A stretch of DNA of 64,000 nucleotides from an uncultured Gammaproteobacteria bacterium (lineage in GTDB: Bacteria > Pseudomonadota > Gammaproteobacteria > HK1), in the NCBI GenBank assembly GCA_958295835.1, contig OY282378.1:3869694-3933693 (forward strand), in the 5' to 3' direction. Each line of letters opens with the position of its first letter. Position 1 is the stretch's first letter. The position numbers and the translations under genes were made by a program. Below the pieces are notes generated by a model. The model saw only the letters and a program-made list of their open reading frames with translations. It had not been told where the DNA came from and made no database searches. This document shows, one piece after another, positions 36,289 to 44,107 of the stretch.

Positions 36289-37579
36289 GCTTCCTGCCCT
36301 GTTTTCCCGCGGGCTCCGCGGGTCGAGGCTCCTCCGCGGCAGGGTCCGGGACGATCTCGATGCTGATGCGTGGAACGGGGCTGCCGGAGTGGTCGGCGGA
36401 AAGGGCGAGATGGACGCCCGCTTCCTGCTGGAAGGCGCTCTGGGAGGCAAGGCATACGATCGGCGTCCCGCCCCGCACGATCTTCCGTTCCTGCATCCCG
36501 TCCGTCCCGGTCCCGGAGCTCGATCGGAGCGCAGGCTCCCGGGAAGCCTGTGCATGGCCCGTCTCGGGCGCATCCGCCTCGGACGGCTCCCGCCGCACGT
36601 CCGGCTCGGGGTCCTTGGGGAAGGGGATCGAGCGGACGAGGGCCTCGACGCACGAAGCGGTGTCGAGCATTGCGGAGGCGAATCCCACCGATGGGGGATC
36701 CGGCGGCAGGGGCCCCTGCCAGAAGCGGTGCTCCGGCCAGCTTCCGTCCGTCCGTTGCCGGCGCAGGATCCGCTCGACCGTGGCCCACAGCGCTTCGCCC
36801 TCCGGCGGGGCGCCGAGGATGTGCAGGGCGGAGAGGGCGCGCGCGGTGCGCAGCGTGTCGCCGTACCCGCCGTCCGGACCGCGAAGGGCCTGGATCCGGT
36901 CCACGAGCAGAGCCCCGAGCTCCTGAAACGCGGGCACGCCCCGTTGGCGGGCGCGGGCCAGGGCGTCGTACAGATCCAGGGTGTCGGGGTAGTAGTGGGA
37001 GCTCCCCTCCGCGTTCCCTTCCCTGACCAGGCCGGCCAGCCACGCCGCCGCCTGCTCGCCCAGCGCATTCCGGCCCTGGGAGGCGAGATAGCCGACGACG
37101 TTGGCGTTCACCACGCTGTCCACGTCCACGCCGTCGGCTTCGTTGGACGGGGCCAGCCAGGTCCTGAACCTTCCCCGGCCGTCCTGCGCCGTGGGCAGAC
37201 ATCCGAGGTTCATGCCGAACAGCACCCAGGGGTGCCACGGCACCGCCTGGGAGCAGAGGCTGAGGCTGTCGAGATCGTTCGGGAGATTCGGCCAGTAGCG
37301 CCATACGCCCGGATGGCGCATGGACCGGACGATGAACTCCCCGGACCGGTTCTGGAGCGACCGGGACCTGGGGTCGGCGCAGGCGGTCAGGGTGAGCACG
37401 CCGAGGGCGGCCACGAAGGGGGCCAGCTCCTCCTCCGCGGACCCCGTGAGCTCCAGGTTCCAGTACATCCGCGACGGCCAGGCCCCGTCGGGACGGATGG
37501 AGGCTTCGAGAAAGCCGAGCCCCCGGTCCACGGCGCCGCGCACCGCCTCCCGGAGTCGTGACGGGGGTGGTGACGGCAT
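36281..37579 (-). CDS. Alpha/alpha-toroid (terpene cyclase/prenyltransferase-repeat-like) protein
   Basis: This 432-residue protein starts MPSPPPSRLREAVRGAVDRG, with GGAGGAG ahead of the ATG. Repeats typical of the toroid fold are visible: RPDGAWPSRMYW, GVWRYWPN, GPDGGYGDTLRTARALSAL and TDGSWPEHRFWQG. The acidic DxDD/QW catalytic set of squalene-hopene cyclase is not evident, so it may be a binding scaffold or a non-classical enzyme. The last ~110 residues are a Glu/Ala/Pro-rich tail. It follows precursor 10 and overlaps the JmjC gene, so the two probably act together on that core. Confidence 0.75.
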   Translation of the reverse strand: MPSPPPSRLREAVRGAVDRGLGFLEASIRPDGAWPSRMYWNLELTGSAEEELAPFVAALGVLTLTACADPRSRSLQNRSGEFIVRSMRHPGVWRYWPNLPNDLDSLSLCSQAVPWHPWVLFGMNLGCLPTAQDGRGRFRTWLAPSNEADGVDVDSVVNANVVGYLASQGRNALGEQAAAWLAGLVREGNAEGSSHYYPDTLDLYDALARARQRGVPAFQELGALLVDRIQALRGPDGGYGDTLRTARALSALHILGAPPEGEALWATVERILRRQRTDGSWPEHRFWQGPLPPDPPSVGFASAMLDTASCVEALVRSIPFPKDPEPDVRREPSEADAPETGHAQASREPALRSSSGTGTDGMQERKIVRGGTPIVCLASQSAFQQEAGVHLALSADHSGSPVPRISIEIVPDPAAEEPRPAEPAGKQGRKHD

Positions 37580-37703
37580 GGCCGCTGCTCCTCCGAATCT
37601 CACCGGCCGGCCGCGTCGGCCCGGCTTGTGGAACAAGACTGTTCCTCGCCCGTCTGCGGCGCCGGCCCCCGCGCGCTCCAACGGTTCCGTCCCGGAACGT
37701 GGC

Positions 37704-38039
37704 TCACCAGTCGTCCCAGAACGTGACCGCGTCGTCGTGCTCCTGCCAATATCTCGACCCGTCCGGTCTGTATTCCCAATTCCCGGATCCGCCCGCCGCC
37801 TGTCGCAGATCGGCCTCGTCGAGCCCAGCGGGCGGCGGAAGCACCAGATGGCCGGTGTCCGCGGCCTCCTCATGCACCTTGATGGTGAACCCGGCCGGAA
37901 TCGCCAAGCCCAGCTCATCCTGGACCGCGTCCTTCGGATCCGTGAGCAACCGGGCGCGAAACGCTTCGTCCGTGGTCGCCTTCGCGATCAGCCGCTCACG
38001 CATCTCGCTGGCAGTCGTGGTTTCGGTCTTGGAATCCAT
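37704..38039 (-). CDS. NHLP-leader RiPP precursor 10 (type II)
   Basis: This precursor has 111 residues from MDSKTETTTASEMRERLIAK (ribosome site GGAGGTG). The leader ends LRQAAGG. The predicted core is the longest (27 residues). It begins SGNWEYRPDG, ends DDAVTFWDDW, has four Trp and no Cys. The toroid and JmjC genes follow directly, so this is probably their substrate. Confidence 0.9.
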   Translation of the reverse strand: MDSKTETTTASEMRERLIAKATTDEAFRARLLTDPKDAVQDELGLAIPAGFTIKVHEEAADTGHLVLPPPAGLDEADLRQAAGGSGNWEYRPDGSRYWQEHDDAVTFWDDW

Positions 38040-38099
38040 GTCTGTCACCTCCGAAGTGGGCTCCTGTCCGTATCATGGCCTTGAGCGGACGCGGCAGGC

Positions 38100-38129
38100 A
38101 CCGTAAGGATAAGGCTGACCGGACGGCAA
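38100..38129 (-). promoter_or_regulatory. Predicted promoter of precursor 10
   Basis: Minus strand: -35 TTGCCG (38124-38129), 18-bp spacer containing CCGGTCAGCC, -10 TACGGT (38100-38105). The upstream element at 38128-38143 reads AGGTGAAATTAGGGTT. It closely resembles the precursor 9 and 11 promoters. Confidence 0.5.
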
Positions 38130-38308
38130 CCCTAATTTCACCTCACTCCTGCGCTTGTATGGAACAACACTGTTTTCTGCCCGCCTGCGACGCTGGTTGA
38201 GGCACCCGCGATTCCGCGTAGCGGAATCACCAGGCAACCGCATCAGCGGTCGCCGCTTGCAGCCGGTTGGATCCCAGGTCGAGGCAATCGGTTGCGGCGA
38301 TGGCGCGG

Positions 38309-39463
38309 TCATTCCCGCGGCGGGCCGAGCATCGAGCCGTGCGGACGTACGCTCATGCCGACGTAGGCCTTCGCCACCGTTCGGGCGCCCCGTTCGATGA
38401 CGACCTTGACGTGGTTGATGCCCTGGCGGACGAGGTGGATCTCTGCGTTGCCGAGCAGCCGTTCGGTGCCCGGCCAGCGTCGCAGCCCCTCGGCTTTCGC
38501 GGGGAGGCACCAGCCGCATTCTTCAATCCGGGCGATGAAGGGGCGCCACCCCCTGCGATCGACCTCGAACCACCTCGTCGCGCGGTACAGCTCCAGACCG
38601 AGCCGCAGGCCGAGGCCTCGCGCGCTCACGTCCATGCTGACGAGGACGTAGGCGACGAGGTCGCCCGTGGAGGCGATGACGTCCGCCGCCGCGGTTGGGC
38701 CGGGCCACTCCACCCGATCCAGCAGGGCGGGAACCTCTTCCTTCGCGACGCCCGCGACGACGATCCGGAACGCCCGCGGGGAACGTGCGGGGAGGGCGCC
38801 CGCCTGGAACACGTAGCCGCGTTCCGGCAGCGCCGCGAAGATGCGCTCGACCGTTCCGAGCACCTCTTCGTGGCCGCTCCAGCCGACGGTGGCGGCCAGC
38901 GCCGCGAGCAGGCCCGCGGGGTCCCGGTGCTCGGGACACCCGGTCCGCGGTCCGGAGGCGGCGGTTTGCGGCGCGAAGAAGATGCCGGGAGCAGGCGGCG
39001 GCCGGCGCGGCGCGGGTCCGGCCAGATCGTACTCCAGCACCACCGCGGCCACGGCACGGGCGAGGTACGAATCCGGATTCGCGGTCTGTTCGCGAAGCCC
39101 GGCCGCGAGGGCGGCGGCCGGCGATCCCGGTTCGGCATGAGCGCCCTCGGCAATGTAGTGACGCGACAGGTCCGATCCCGGGAGGGCGACTACGCAAAGG
39201 TCGGCGTCCGCGGCCGGCTCCGCGAGATGGAATTCGAAGCCGAAATGGGAGTCGAGCACCGAACGGGGCAGCCGCCTCGCCCGGTCCAGCAGACGTTCCC
39301 AGCCGCCGGAGTCGAGAAGTTCCGGCGGGAACAGGGAGCGGCATCCTTCGAGGATCGGGGCGAAGGCGCCGTGTGCGCCTCCCGCCCGCTGTCCAGGCTC
39401 ACGGCGCGGACCTCCGGCCTCCACGCCGCGGAAGCCTTCCGGAGTCCGTCGCTTTTCCGACAC
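38309..39463 (-). CDS. Putative RiPP maturation protein C (same unrecognised family)
   Basis: This protein has 384 residues from a GTG with GGAGAGG upstream. It carries an extra ~40-residue N-terminus compared with B. Shared blocks include ELLDSGGWERLLDRARRLP, FEFHLAEPAADADLCVVALP, VVLEYDLAGP, VGWSGHEEVLGTVERIFAAL, LRLGLELYRATRWF, WCLPAKAEGLRRW and GINHVKVVIERGARTVAKAY. It follows precursor 11. The last ~60 bp resemble a fragment at 40126-40188, another shard of this family. Confidence 0.8.
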   Translation of the reverse strand: MSEKRRTPEGFRGVEAGGPRREPGQRAGGAHGAFAPILEGCRSLFPPELLDSGGWERLLDRARRLPRSVLDSHFGFEFHLAEPAADADLCVVALPGSDLSRHYIAEGAHAEPGSPAAALAAGLREQTANPDSYLARAVAAVVLEYDLAGPAPRRPPPAPGIFFAPQTAASGPRTGCPEHRDPAGLLAALAATVGWSGHEEVLGTVERIFAALPERGYVFQAGALPARSPRAFRIVVAGVAKEEVPALLDRVEWPGPTAAADVIASTGDLVAYVLVSMDVSARGLGLRLGLELYRATRWFEVDRRGWRPFIARIEECGWCLPAKAEGLRRWPGTERLLGNAEIHLVRQGINHVKVVIERGARTVAKAYVGMSVRPHGSMLGPPRE

Positions 39464-39691
39464 ATCCCTCTCCCACCGCCGCTACCCGGCAAGACGACCG
39501 GCGTCGCACAAGACGAAGAACCGGGCGTGAACGCGGCTCCGCACTCCGTTCCCGCCGCGTGGGAGGCGGGGTCCCGCCGGTCTCCGGGTCGATCCCGGCA
39601 GCCCTCCTTTCCTGGCCGCCTGCTCCGGTCAACGCGGTGCGGGGGTTGCGCGACGACTCCTCCGTCCCCGGCGCGGCGTGACCTTCGGCTG

Positions 39692-40003
39692 TCAAAGGTC
39701 GCTCAGGTCGGATTGCCCCCAGCCGGTGCTCAACCCATCCCATATGCTGGCGCCACCTGCCGCCAGCGCCAGCTCGGCCTCGTCGAGGCTTGCGAGCGGC
39801 GGAAGCACCAGATGGCTGGTGTCCGCGGCCTCCTCATGCACCTTGATGGTGAACCCGGCCGGAATCGCCAACCCCAACTCATCCTGGACCGCAGCCTTCG
39901 GGTCGGAGAGCAACCGGGCGCGAAACGTCTCGTCCCCGGTCGCCTTCGCGAGCAGCCGCTCACGCATCTCACTGACAGTCGTGGTTTCAGTTTTGGTGTC
40001 CAT
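39692..40003 (-). CDS. NHLP-leader RiPP precursor 11 (type II)
   Basis: This 103-residue precursor starts MDTKTETTTVSEMRERLLAK. The leader ends LALAAGG. The predicted core is ASIWDGLSTGWGQSDLSDL (19 residues, two Trp, no Cys). Unlike precursors 9 and 10 it does not end in WDD-aromatic. Maturation gene C follows after 228 bases. Confidence 0.88.
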   Translation of the reverse strand: MDTKTETTTVSEMRERLLAKATGDETFRARLLSDPKAAVQDELGLAIPAGFTIKVHEEAADTSHLVLPPLASLDEAELALAAGGASIWDGLSTGWGQSDLSDL

Positions 40004-40063
40004 ATCAGTCGCCTCCGAAGTGACCTCATGTCCGCATCATGGTCGTCAGCGAACGTGGCCGAC

Positions 40064-40092
40064 ACTGTAAGGAAAGGCTGACCGGGCGGTAA
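40064..40092 (-). promoter_or_regulatory. Predicted promoter of precursor 11
   Basis: Minus strand: -35 TTACCG (40087-40092), 17-bp spacer, -10 TACAGT (40064-40069). The upstream element AAGTGAAATTAGGGTT is at 40091-40106. The transcript start would lie about 54 bases before the ATG, as for precursor 9. Confidence 0.6.
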
Positions 40093-40125
40093 CCCTAATT
40101 TCACTTCGCTTCCCGCGGTTGCGGC

Positions 40126-40370
40126 CGGCTGGATCCCCGGTCGAGGCAACCGGTTGTGGCGATGGCGCGGTCATGCCCGCGGCGCCGGTTCAGCCCGTTT
40201 CCGCCGGTCCCATCCGGGACCGTCGAGCAAGGCGCGCGGTAGCAGTGGGCGAAGGAGCTCCGAAAGCACCGTCCCTGGCGGGCGGCACGCATCAGGGGCC
40301 GATGCAGCACACGGCGGGCTCGGCTCCGCCGTCTCGACCGCGGGAAGCGGGTTCGACGCCGCGATCGCGC
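40126..40370 (-). pseudogene. Mosaic remnant: maturation-gene A 5' piece, RND 3' piece, gene C 3' piece (R3)
   Basis: After degenerate precursor 12 the minus strand reads GTGCTTTCGGAGCTCCTTCG, encoding VLSELLRPLLPRALLDGPGW, close to protein A (VLAELLRPLIPRALLDGPGW). Homology stops near 40205. It is followed by about 23 bp matching the RND gene end (40181-40203; compare 49857-49879) and then by about 60 bp matching the end of maturation gene C (38265-38330). It is a junction of three gene shards. Confidence 0.7.
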
Positions 40371-40380
40371 GGCCGCGGGA

Positions 40381-40668
40381 TCACCAACTGCGGATGAGTT
40401 GTTCAAGACCACTCGCTATCTCCTTAGCCCTCATGCCGCTGGCGACCGTCTGCAGATCGCTTTCGCTCAGCCTGCTGTCGGGGGGAAGAACCAGATGCGC
40501 GGTCGTGCCGCTCTCTTCGTGAACCTCGATCGACAGCCACGCCGGAATGGTGACACCCAACTCCTGCTCGATCGCTCCCTTCGGATCGCTGCGCAGCCAA
40601 GCGCGAAAATCCGCATCCTCGGACGCCTTGCCCACGATCTGCATCCGCATTTCCTTCGGCGATTCGAT
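40381..40668 (-). pseudogene. Degenerate NHLP-leader RiPP precursor 12
   Basis: Ninety-five codons align with type I precursors, but the start Met codon is ATC (IESPKEMRMQ). The usual GAGAGGAG ribosome site is altered, and the leader ends LQTVASG instead of VAGG. The would-be core, MRAKEIASGLEQLIRSW, still ends in Trp. Translation could only start at internal Met7 or from a far upstream ATG in the same frame. The promoter-like sequence upstream is intact, so this looks like recent decay. Confidence 0.8.
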
Positions 40669-40743
40669 CGGTTCGCCCCCGTGTGGGTGGTGGTGTACTC
40701 CGGCGTATGCCGCCGCACTTTCAGCGGCAAGCCTTTTGACGGC

Positions 40744-40773
40744 AGTGTAGGCAGCGGCTGATTGGGGGGTCAA
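40744..40773 (-). promoter_or_regulatory. Predicted promoter of degenerate precursor 12
   Basis: Minus strand: -35 TTGACC (40768-40773), 18-bp spacer, -10 TACACT (40744-40749). The shared GTGAAATTAGGG element is not present here. Between 40774 and 41007 I see no gene. Confidence 0.45.
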
Positions 40774-41007
40774 CCATCCAGGGCGCGGGGCACCGAACCT
40801 CGCCGAAGCCGCCTCGAAACAACCCCCGTCAGGGCGCGCATCATCCCTTGGTCTCGGCTTCGGACCGTCGGGTTGCCGGTTCGTCGGGCGGGCTCTGGCG
40901 ACGGTCCTGACGTTGTCGATAGTGCGCAACCAATCGTTGCGGATCATGGCCGACGGACTCCGAAATCCGATGGCGGACCTCGCGCCGGGCTTGTGTGCCG
41001 CCGGCGA

Positions 41008-42189
41008 TCATCGCGCGGTCGGAGCGCCGCTTTTGCCGCGGTCCCGGTCGGGCGTCGAAGGCGCAGCCTGGTCCAGCACGTACTGCATCAGCGAGGGAAT
41101 GCCGGCGCTCCAGACCACCGGCGGCAACTGCCCCGGCGGGCACCAGATGTAGCCGAGCCGGTTCAACTCCTCGCGAGCCGCCAGCCGGCCGGCGGCGTCC
41201 ATGCCGGTGGCGGCGAGCGCGGCGTCGACGTCCCGGTCCGTCGCGGTGGCGTCCATGCCGGCCTGGAACGCGGGCGCCACCGCCACTGCCGCCGGCAGCA
41301 GCCCGCCCGCTTCCAGCTCCCGATACCGGTGTTGGTAGTATTCCGTCACCCGTGCAGCGACGGCCGGCAGGGCCGCCGCCGCAAGGGTGGCGGTCAGCCG
41401 CGTCTCCCCCGTGGCCAAGCGCCGGTTCCACAGCGCCTCGCCCCAGAGCTGGACGAAGTAAGCGTAGCGCTGGCTGTGCTCGATCACCGCGTCGAGTGCG
41501 TCGGCGTCGATGTCGACACCCTCCCCGGCGAGCGGCTCGACCAGCGCTTCCCTGGCCGCGGCGTCGCTCAAGCGACCGATGCCCAGCAGGCCGCTGCCCA
41601 GGCGGTCCCAGAAGGAAGCGTTCATCTTGCCGAGATGCGCCAGCAGCCCCGGCGTGCCGGCCAGCACCAGCAGGAACGGCGCCTTGGCGCGCACCTGTTG
41701 GCTGGCGTTCAGCAGGAGTTGGCCAACGTCGAGGTCCAGCGTATGGGCTTCGTCGAGCAGCACCGCGAGAGGGTGGCGGCGGCATCTTGCGATCAATCGC
41801 CGCGCCAGACTCTGTGGCGTGCCGATCGCCGCCCATTCCGCCGAGGCCAGCGCCGCGACGCCGACTTTGCGGGGGAGCAGTCTGGCGATGCCGGTCGGCG
41901 GCGCCAGCTCGGCCAGCAGCGCGGAGCGGTCCGGAACGTCGGCAGAGGTGATCGCCGCCACCTCCAGCCTGGTTGCGCTCTCGCGGCAGGCGCGTTCGAA
42001 CCAGTTCAGCAGCACCGTCTTGCCGTTGCCGCGCGGCCCGATCAGCACTACGTTGTGCGGCGGCGAGTGGCCGCCGGCCAAGTCCGAAAGGCACAGGGAC
42101 AGCGCTGCCTGTTCCTGTTCGCGCCCGGCAAGCGCCGGTGGCAAAGCGCCGTCACCGGGCGCGAACAGCCTTCTTTCCGCCGCTTTCAT
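41008..42189 (-). CDS. AAA ATPase, ORC/AAA_16-like, unknown role
   Basis: This protein has 393 residues from MKAAERRLFAPGDG. Walker A is LIGPRGNGKTVLLNWFE (about residue 60) and Walker B is AVLLDEAHTLDLDVG (about 165). The C-terminal part looks helical, possibly a winged helix. Such stand-alone ATPases often accompany mobile or defence genes. No partner is evident. The start lacks a clear ribosome site; the frame is open to 42279. Confidence 0.7.
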   Translation of the reverse strand: MKAAERRLFAPGDGALPPALAGREQEQAALSLCLSDLAGGHSPPHNVVLIGPRGNGKTVLLNWFERACRESATRLEVAAITSADVPDRSALLAELAPPTGIARLLPRKVGVAALASAEWAAIGTPQSLARRLIARCRRHPLAVLLDEAHTLDLDVGQLLLNASQQVRAKAPFLLVLAGTPGLLAHLGKMNASFWDRLGSGLLGIGRLSDAAAREALVEPLAGEGVDIDADALDAVIEHSQRYAYFVQLWGEALWNRRLATGETRLTATLAAAALPAVAARVTEYYQHRYRELEAGGLLPAAVAVAPAFQAGMDATATDRDVDAALAATGMDAAGRLAAREELNRLGYIWCPPGQLPPVVWSAGIPSLMQYVLDQAAPSTPDRDRGKSGAPTAR

Positions 42190-42527
42190 GCCGGCAGTGT
42201 AAGTTCGCGCCCCGACCATCGACAAGGCGCGAGCGGGTTGCTCTTGCCACGTCCGGCACAAGAAAGCATCCCGGCGCACCGACGACGGATTGCCCCTTCA
42301 CAGCCTCGATACCCTGCTCGGCGAACTCGCGATCCGCTGCCGCAACACCTGTCGGGTTCCCGCCGACCCCTCGGCCCCGGTCCTGTCTGTGCTGACCGAG
42401 CCGACACCGACCCGGCGCCGCGCCGCACACCTCATCGAAACGTCCCCAGTCCCGGGAACTCCCGGAAGCTGAAAACATTGACACCTGGTCAATCAGTTGA
42501 AACTTGTCCGGCTCAGGGAGCTTTGGT
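42190..42527. other. Intergenic, no gene seen
   Basis: There is no supported gene. Near 42455-42480 a CCCGGGAACTCCCGG palindrome is followed by AAGCTGAAAAC. A similar CCCGGGAATCCCGG-AGACTGAAA stands near 15895, suggesting a small REP-like family. Confidence 0.5.
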
Positions 42528-43454
42528 ATGAAGGGACGGGAGAAGGACGCTGGCATGACGACTCTCACGCTGACCCTGAAGAATGATCTCTCGGAGGTTG
42601 TCCGTAGCGCCATGGCGATTGAGGCGCACGGCGAGGCCCGCGGCTGGCCGCCGAAATGGGTCACGAGCGTCAACCTTGCGCTTGACGAGCTGCTCTCCAA
42701 CGTCATCGGCTACGGCTATCGGGACAGTGACGAGCACGAGGTCCTCGTCACCCTGAGCGAGCGGGACGGAGCGCTTGAAGTCGTCCTGGAGGACGAGGGC
42801 GTTGCGTTCGATCCGTTTAACGACGTCCCCGAGCCGGACTTGGAATCGGGTCTGGAGGTACGCGAGATCAGGGGGTTGGGCGTTCATTTCGTGACATCGT
42901 TCATGGACGAGGTCGCCTACGAGCGACGAGATAGCCGCAATTACACCAGGCTGCTCCTGCGGGCTCCGGAGACAGGTGCGCCCCCCGGCCGGCCCCCCGC
43001 GTCGCCAGTGCGTCGAGCGCATCCCCGTTCAGCCCGGATTCCGAAGAGATTCGGGCTCTCTTCGGGATCACCGAGCGGGACTTGCGGGTCGCCGCGCTCG
43101 ACCCGCTCAGCCTGGACGCCTTTGTCACATCACCGGGGCAGGCGGACCGCAACCTCGACGAAGCCGAACGAACATGCCGAGACGCCGCCGAGCGGGCGCT
43201 CGAACGGCGCTGGAGTCGAGAGGAAGCGCTGGCGGGGTTGCGCGACCTCGGCTTCCTCGCCTCTGTCCTCGAGCGGCACGCAGTACATGCGTGCAAAGTG
43301 GACAGCGTGGCGGAAGCGCTGGTGGCGCTGCACGAGACCGCGCTGGAGGTGCCCCGGGACACGTTCTACTCATATGGTCCGCGCAATTCATCAGGACCGC
43401 GCATGCGGACGTTCACGACGCTGCCGGAGGAGCGCATATTCATTCTCTCGATAG
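42528..43454 (+). CDS. RsbW-like anti-sigma ATP-binding protein with odd, possibly frameshifted C-terminus
   Basis: The first ~150 residues are a HATPase of the anti-sigma/serine kinase type: LALDELLSNVIGYGY (N box), LEDEGVAFDPFNDV (G1 box) and GLGVHFVTSFMDEVAY (G2). GGGAG stands seven bases before the ATG. After NYTRLLLRAP the frame continues for ~160 Arg/Ser/Pro-rich residues that read as a shadow of the next gene. Either the protein ends in an unusual tail, or a frameshift separates an original fusion with the PrnB-like domain. Confidence 0.75.
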   Translation: MKGREKDAGMTTLTLTLKNDLSEVVRSAMAIEAHGEARGWPPKWVTSVNLALDELLSNVIGYGYRDSDEHEVLVTLSERDGALEVVLEDEGVAFDPFNDVPEPDLESGLEVREIRGLGVHFVTSFMDEVAYERRDSRNYTRLLLRAPETGAPPGRPPASPVRRAHPRSARIPKRFGLSSGSPSGTCGSPRSTRSAWTPLSHHRGRRTATSTKPNEHAETPPSGRSNGAGVERKRWRGCATSASSPLSSSGTQYMRAKWTAWRKRWWRCTRPRWRCPGTRSTHMVRAIHQDRACGRSRRCRRSAYSFSR

Positions 43455-44107
43455 CAAAGGCTGCACGCTGTCTCCCGCTGTGTATCGGGCACCTCACCCT
43501 GGGTCTCAGCAGTGCCTTGTCCGCGGCGACGTCCGAAGCCGCCGAGTGTCTGGTACAGGCGACGATGGCGTTGGAGTCGTTGGTTTCCGCGCTGGTCAGA
43601 GTGAAACGCACCATGTCACCCTCGGTGTTCTCAGCGGAGATCGCACCGTGCTTTCCCGATCTGGAGATAGCAGGAAGGCGCTACTGCGGGCCGAGTGCCG
43701 CCCACCTTGGCGTTCAGGTCGTGGACCGGCTGGTGTTCGCTGCCGAACTGACAGGCCGGAACGACTATGAAGCGTATTTCGCGCTGACCAGCCAATACTT
43801 GCCGCAGGAACTTCGCCGCATCGCAGAGCGCCTGCGTGACTATCCCTCGCTCCTGGAATTGGCCAGGAACGGCCGGCTCGGCGACCGCGCCAGCTTGGCC
43901 AGCCTTCGCGAGTTGTTTCAGCAGTTGTACAAGTTTCGCGTACCGCACCTCCGCCTGGCGCGGGCGAGCTTCGCCTCGCGCCCTTCAGGCTCCACAGGAA
44001 GCGGCGGCTACGATACGGAGATGCTGGAAACACTCGTGAAGTTCACTCGCAGCTCGATTGACGAGCTGGACGCTCTGATCGAACCGCGCTCGCTGACGGA
44101 TGGGTGA
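43082..44107 (+). CDS. PrnB-like protein (monodechloroaminopyrrolnitrin synthase family, IDO superfamily)
   Basis: About 341 residues from a TTG start follow PrnB (DUF1864) along their length: LAGLRDLGFLASVLERHAV, MSPSVFSAEIAPCFPDLEIAG, GRRYCGPSAAHLGVQVVDRL, SQYLPQELRRIAERL, FRVPHLRLARASF and GSGGYDTEMLETL. In Pseudomonas, PrnB is a heme enzyme that rearranges the indole of 7-chlorotryptophan. The superfamily includes indoleamine and tryptophan dioxygenases. The substrate here is unknown; no halogenase or other prn gene is present. The frame stays open upstream of the TTG, so the true start may lie inside the RsbW-like gene. It overlaps the permease gene by eight bases. Confidence 0.78.
   Translation: MRVAALDPLSLDAFVTSPGQADRNLDEAERTCRDAAERALERRWSREEALAGLRDLGFLASVLERHAVHACKVDSVAEALVALHETALEVPRDTFYSYGPRNSSGPRMRTFTTLPEERIFILSIAKAARCLPLCIGHLTLGLSSALSAATSEAAECLVQATMALESLVSALVRVKRTMSPSVFSAEIAPCFPDLEIAGRRYCGPSAAHLGVQVVDRLVFAAELTGRNDYEAYFALTSQYLPQELRRIAERLRDYPSLLELARNGRLGDRASLASLRELFQQLYKFRVPHLRLARASFASRPSGSTGSGGYDTEMLETLVKFTRSSIDELDALIEPRSLTDG

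Noticed and set aside
36281..37579. Calling the toroid protein a squalene-hopene cyclase
   Set aside because: The fold repeats fit, but the DxDD acid motif and full QW set are not visible, and the length (432) is shorter than the family's ~630.
29696..39463. Calling proteins A-C lanthipeptide or YcaO enzymes
   Set aside because: No LanM/LanB/YcaO motifs are present, and the cores contain no Cys.
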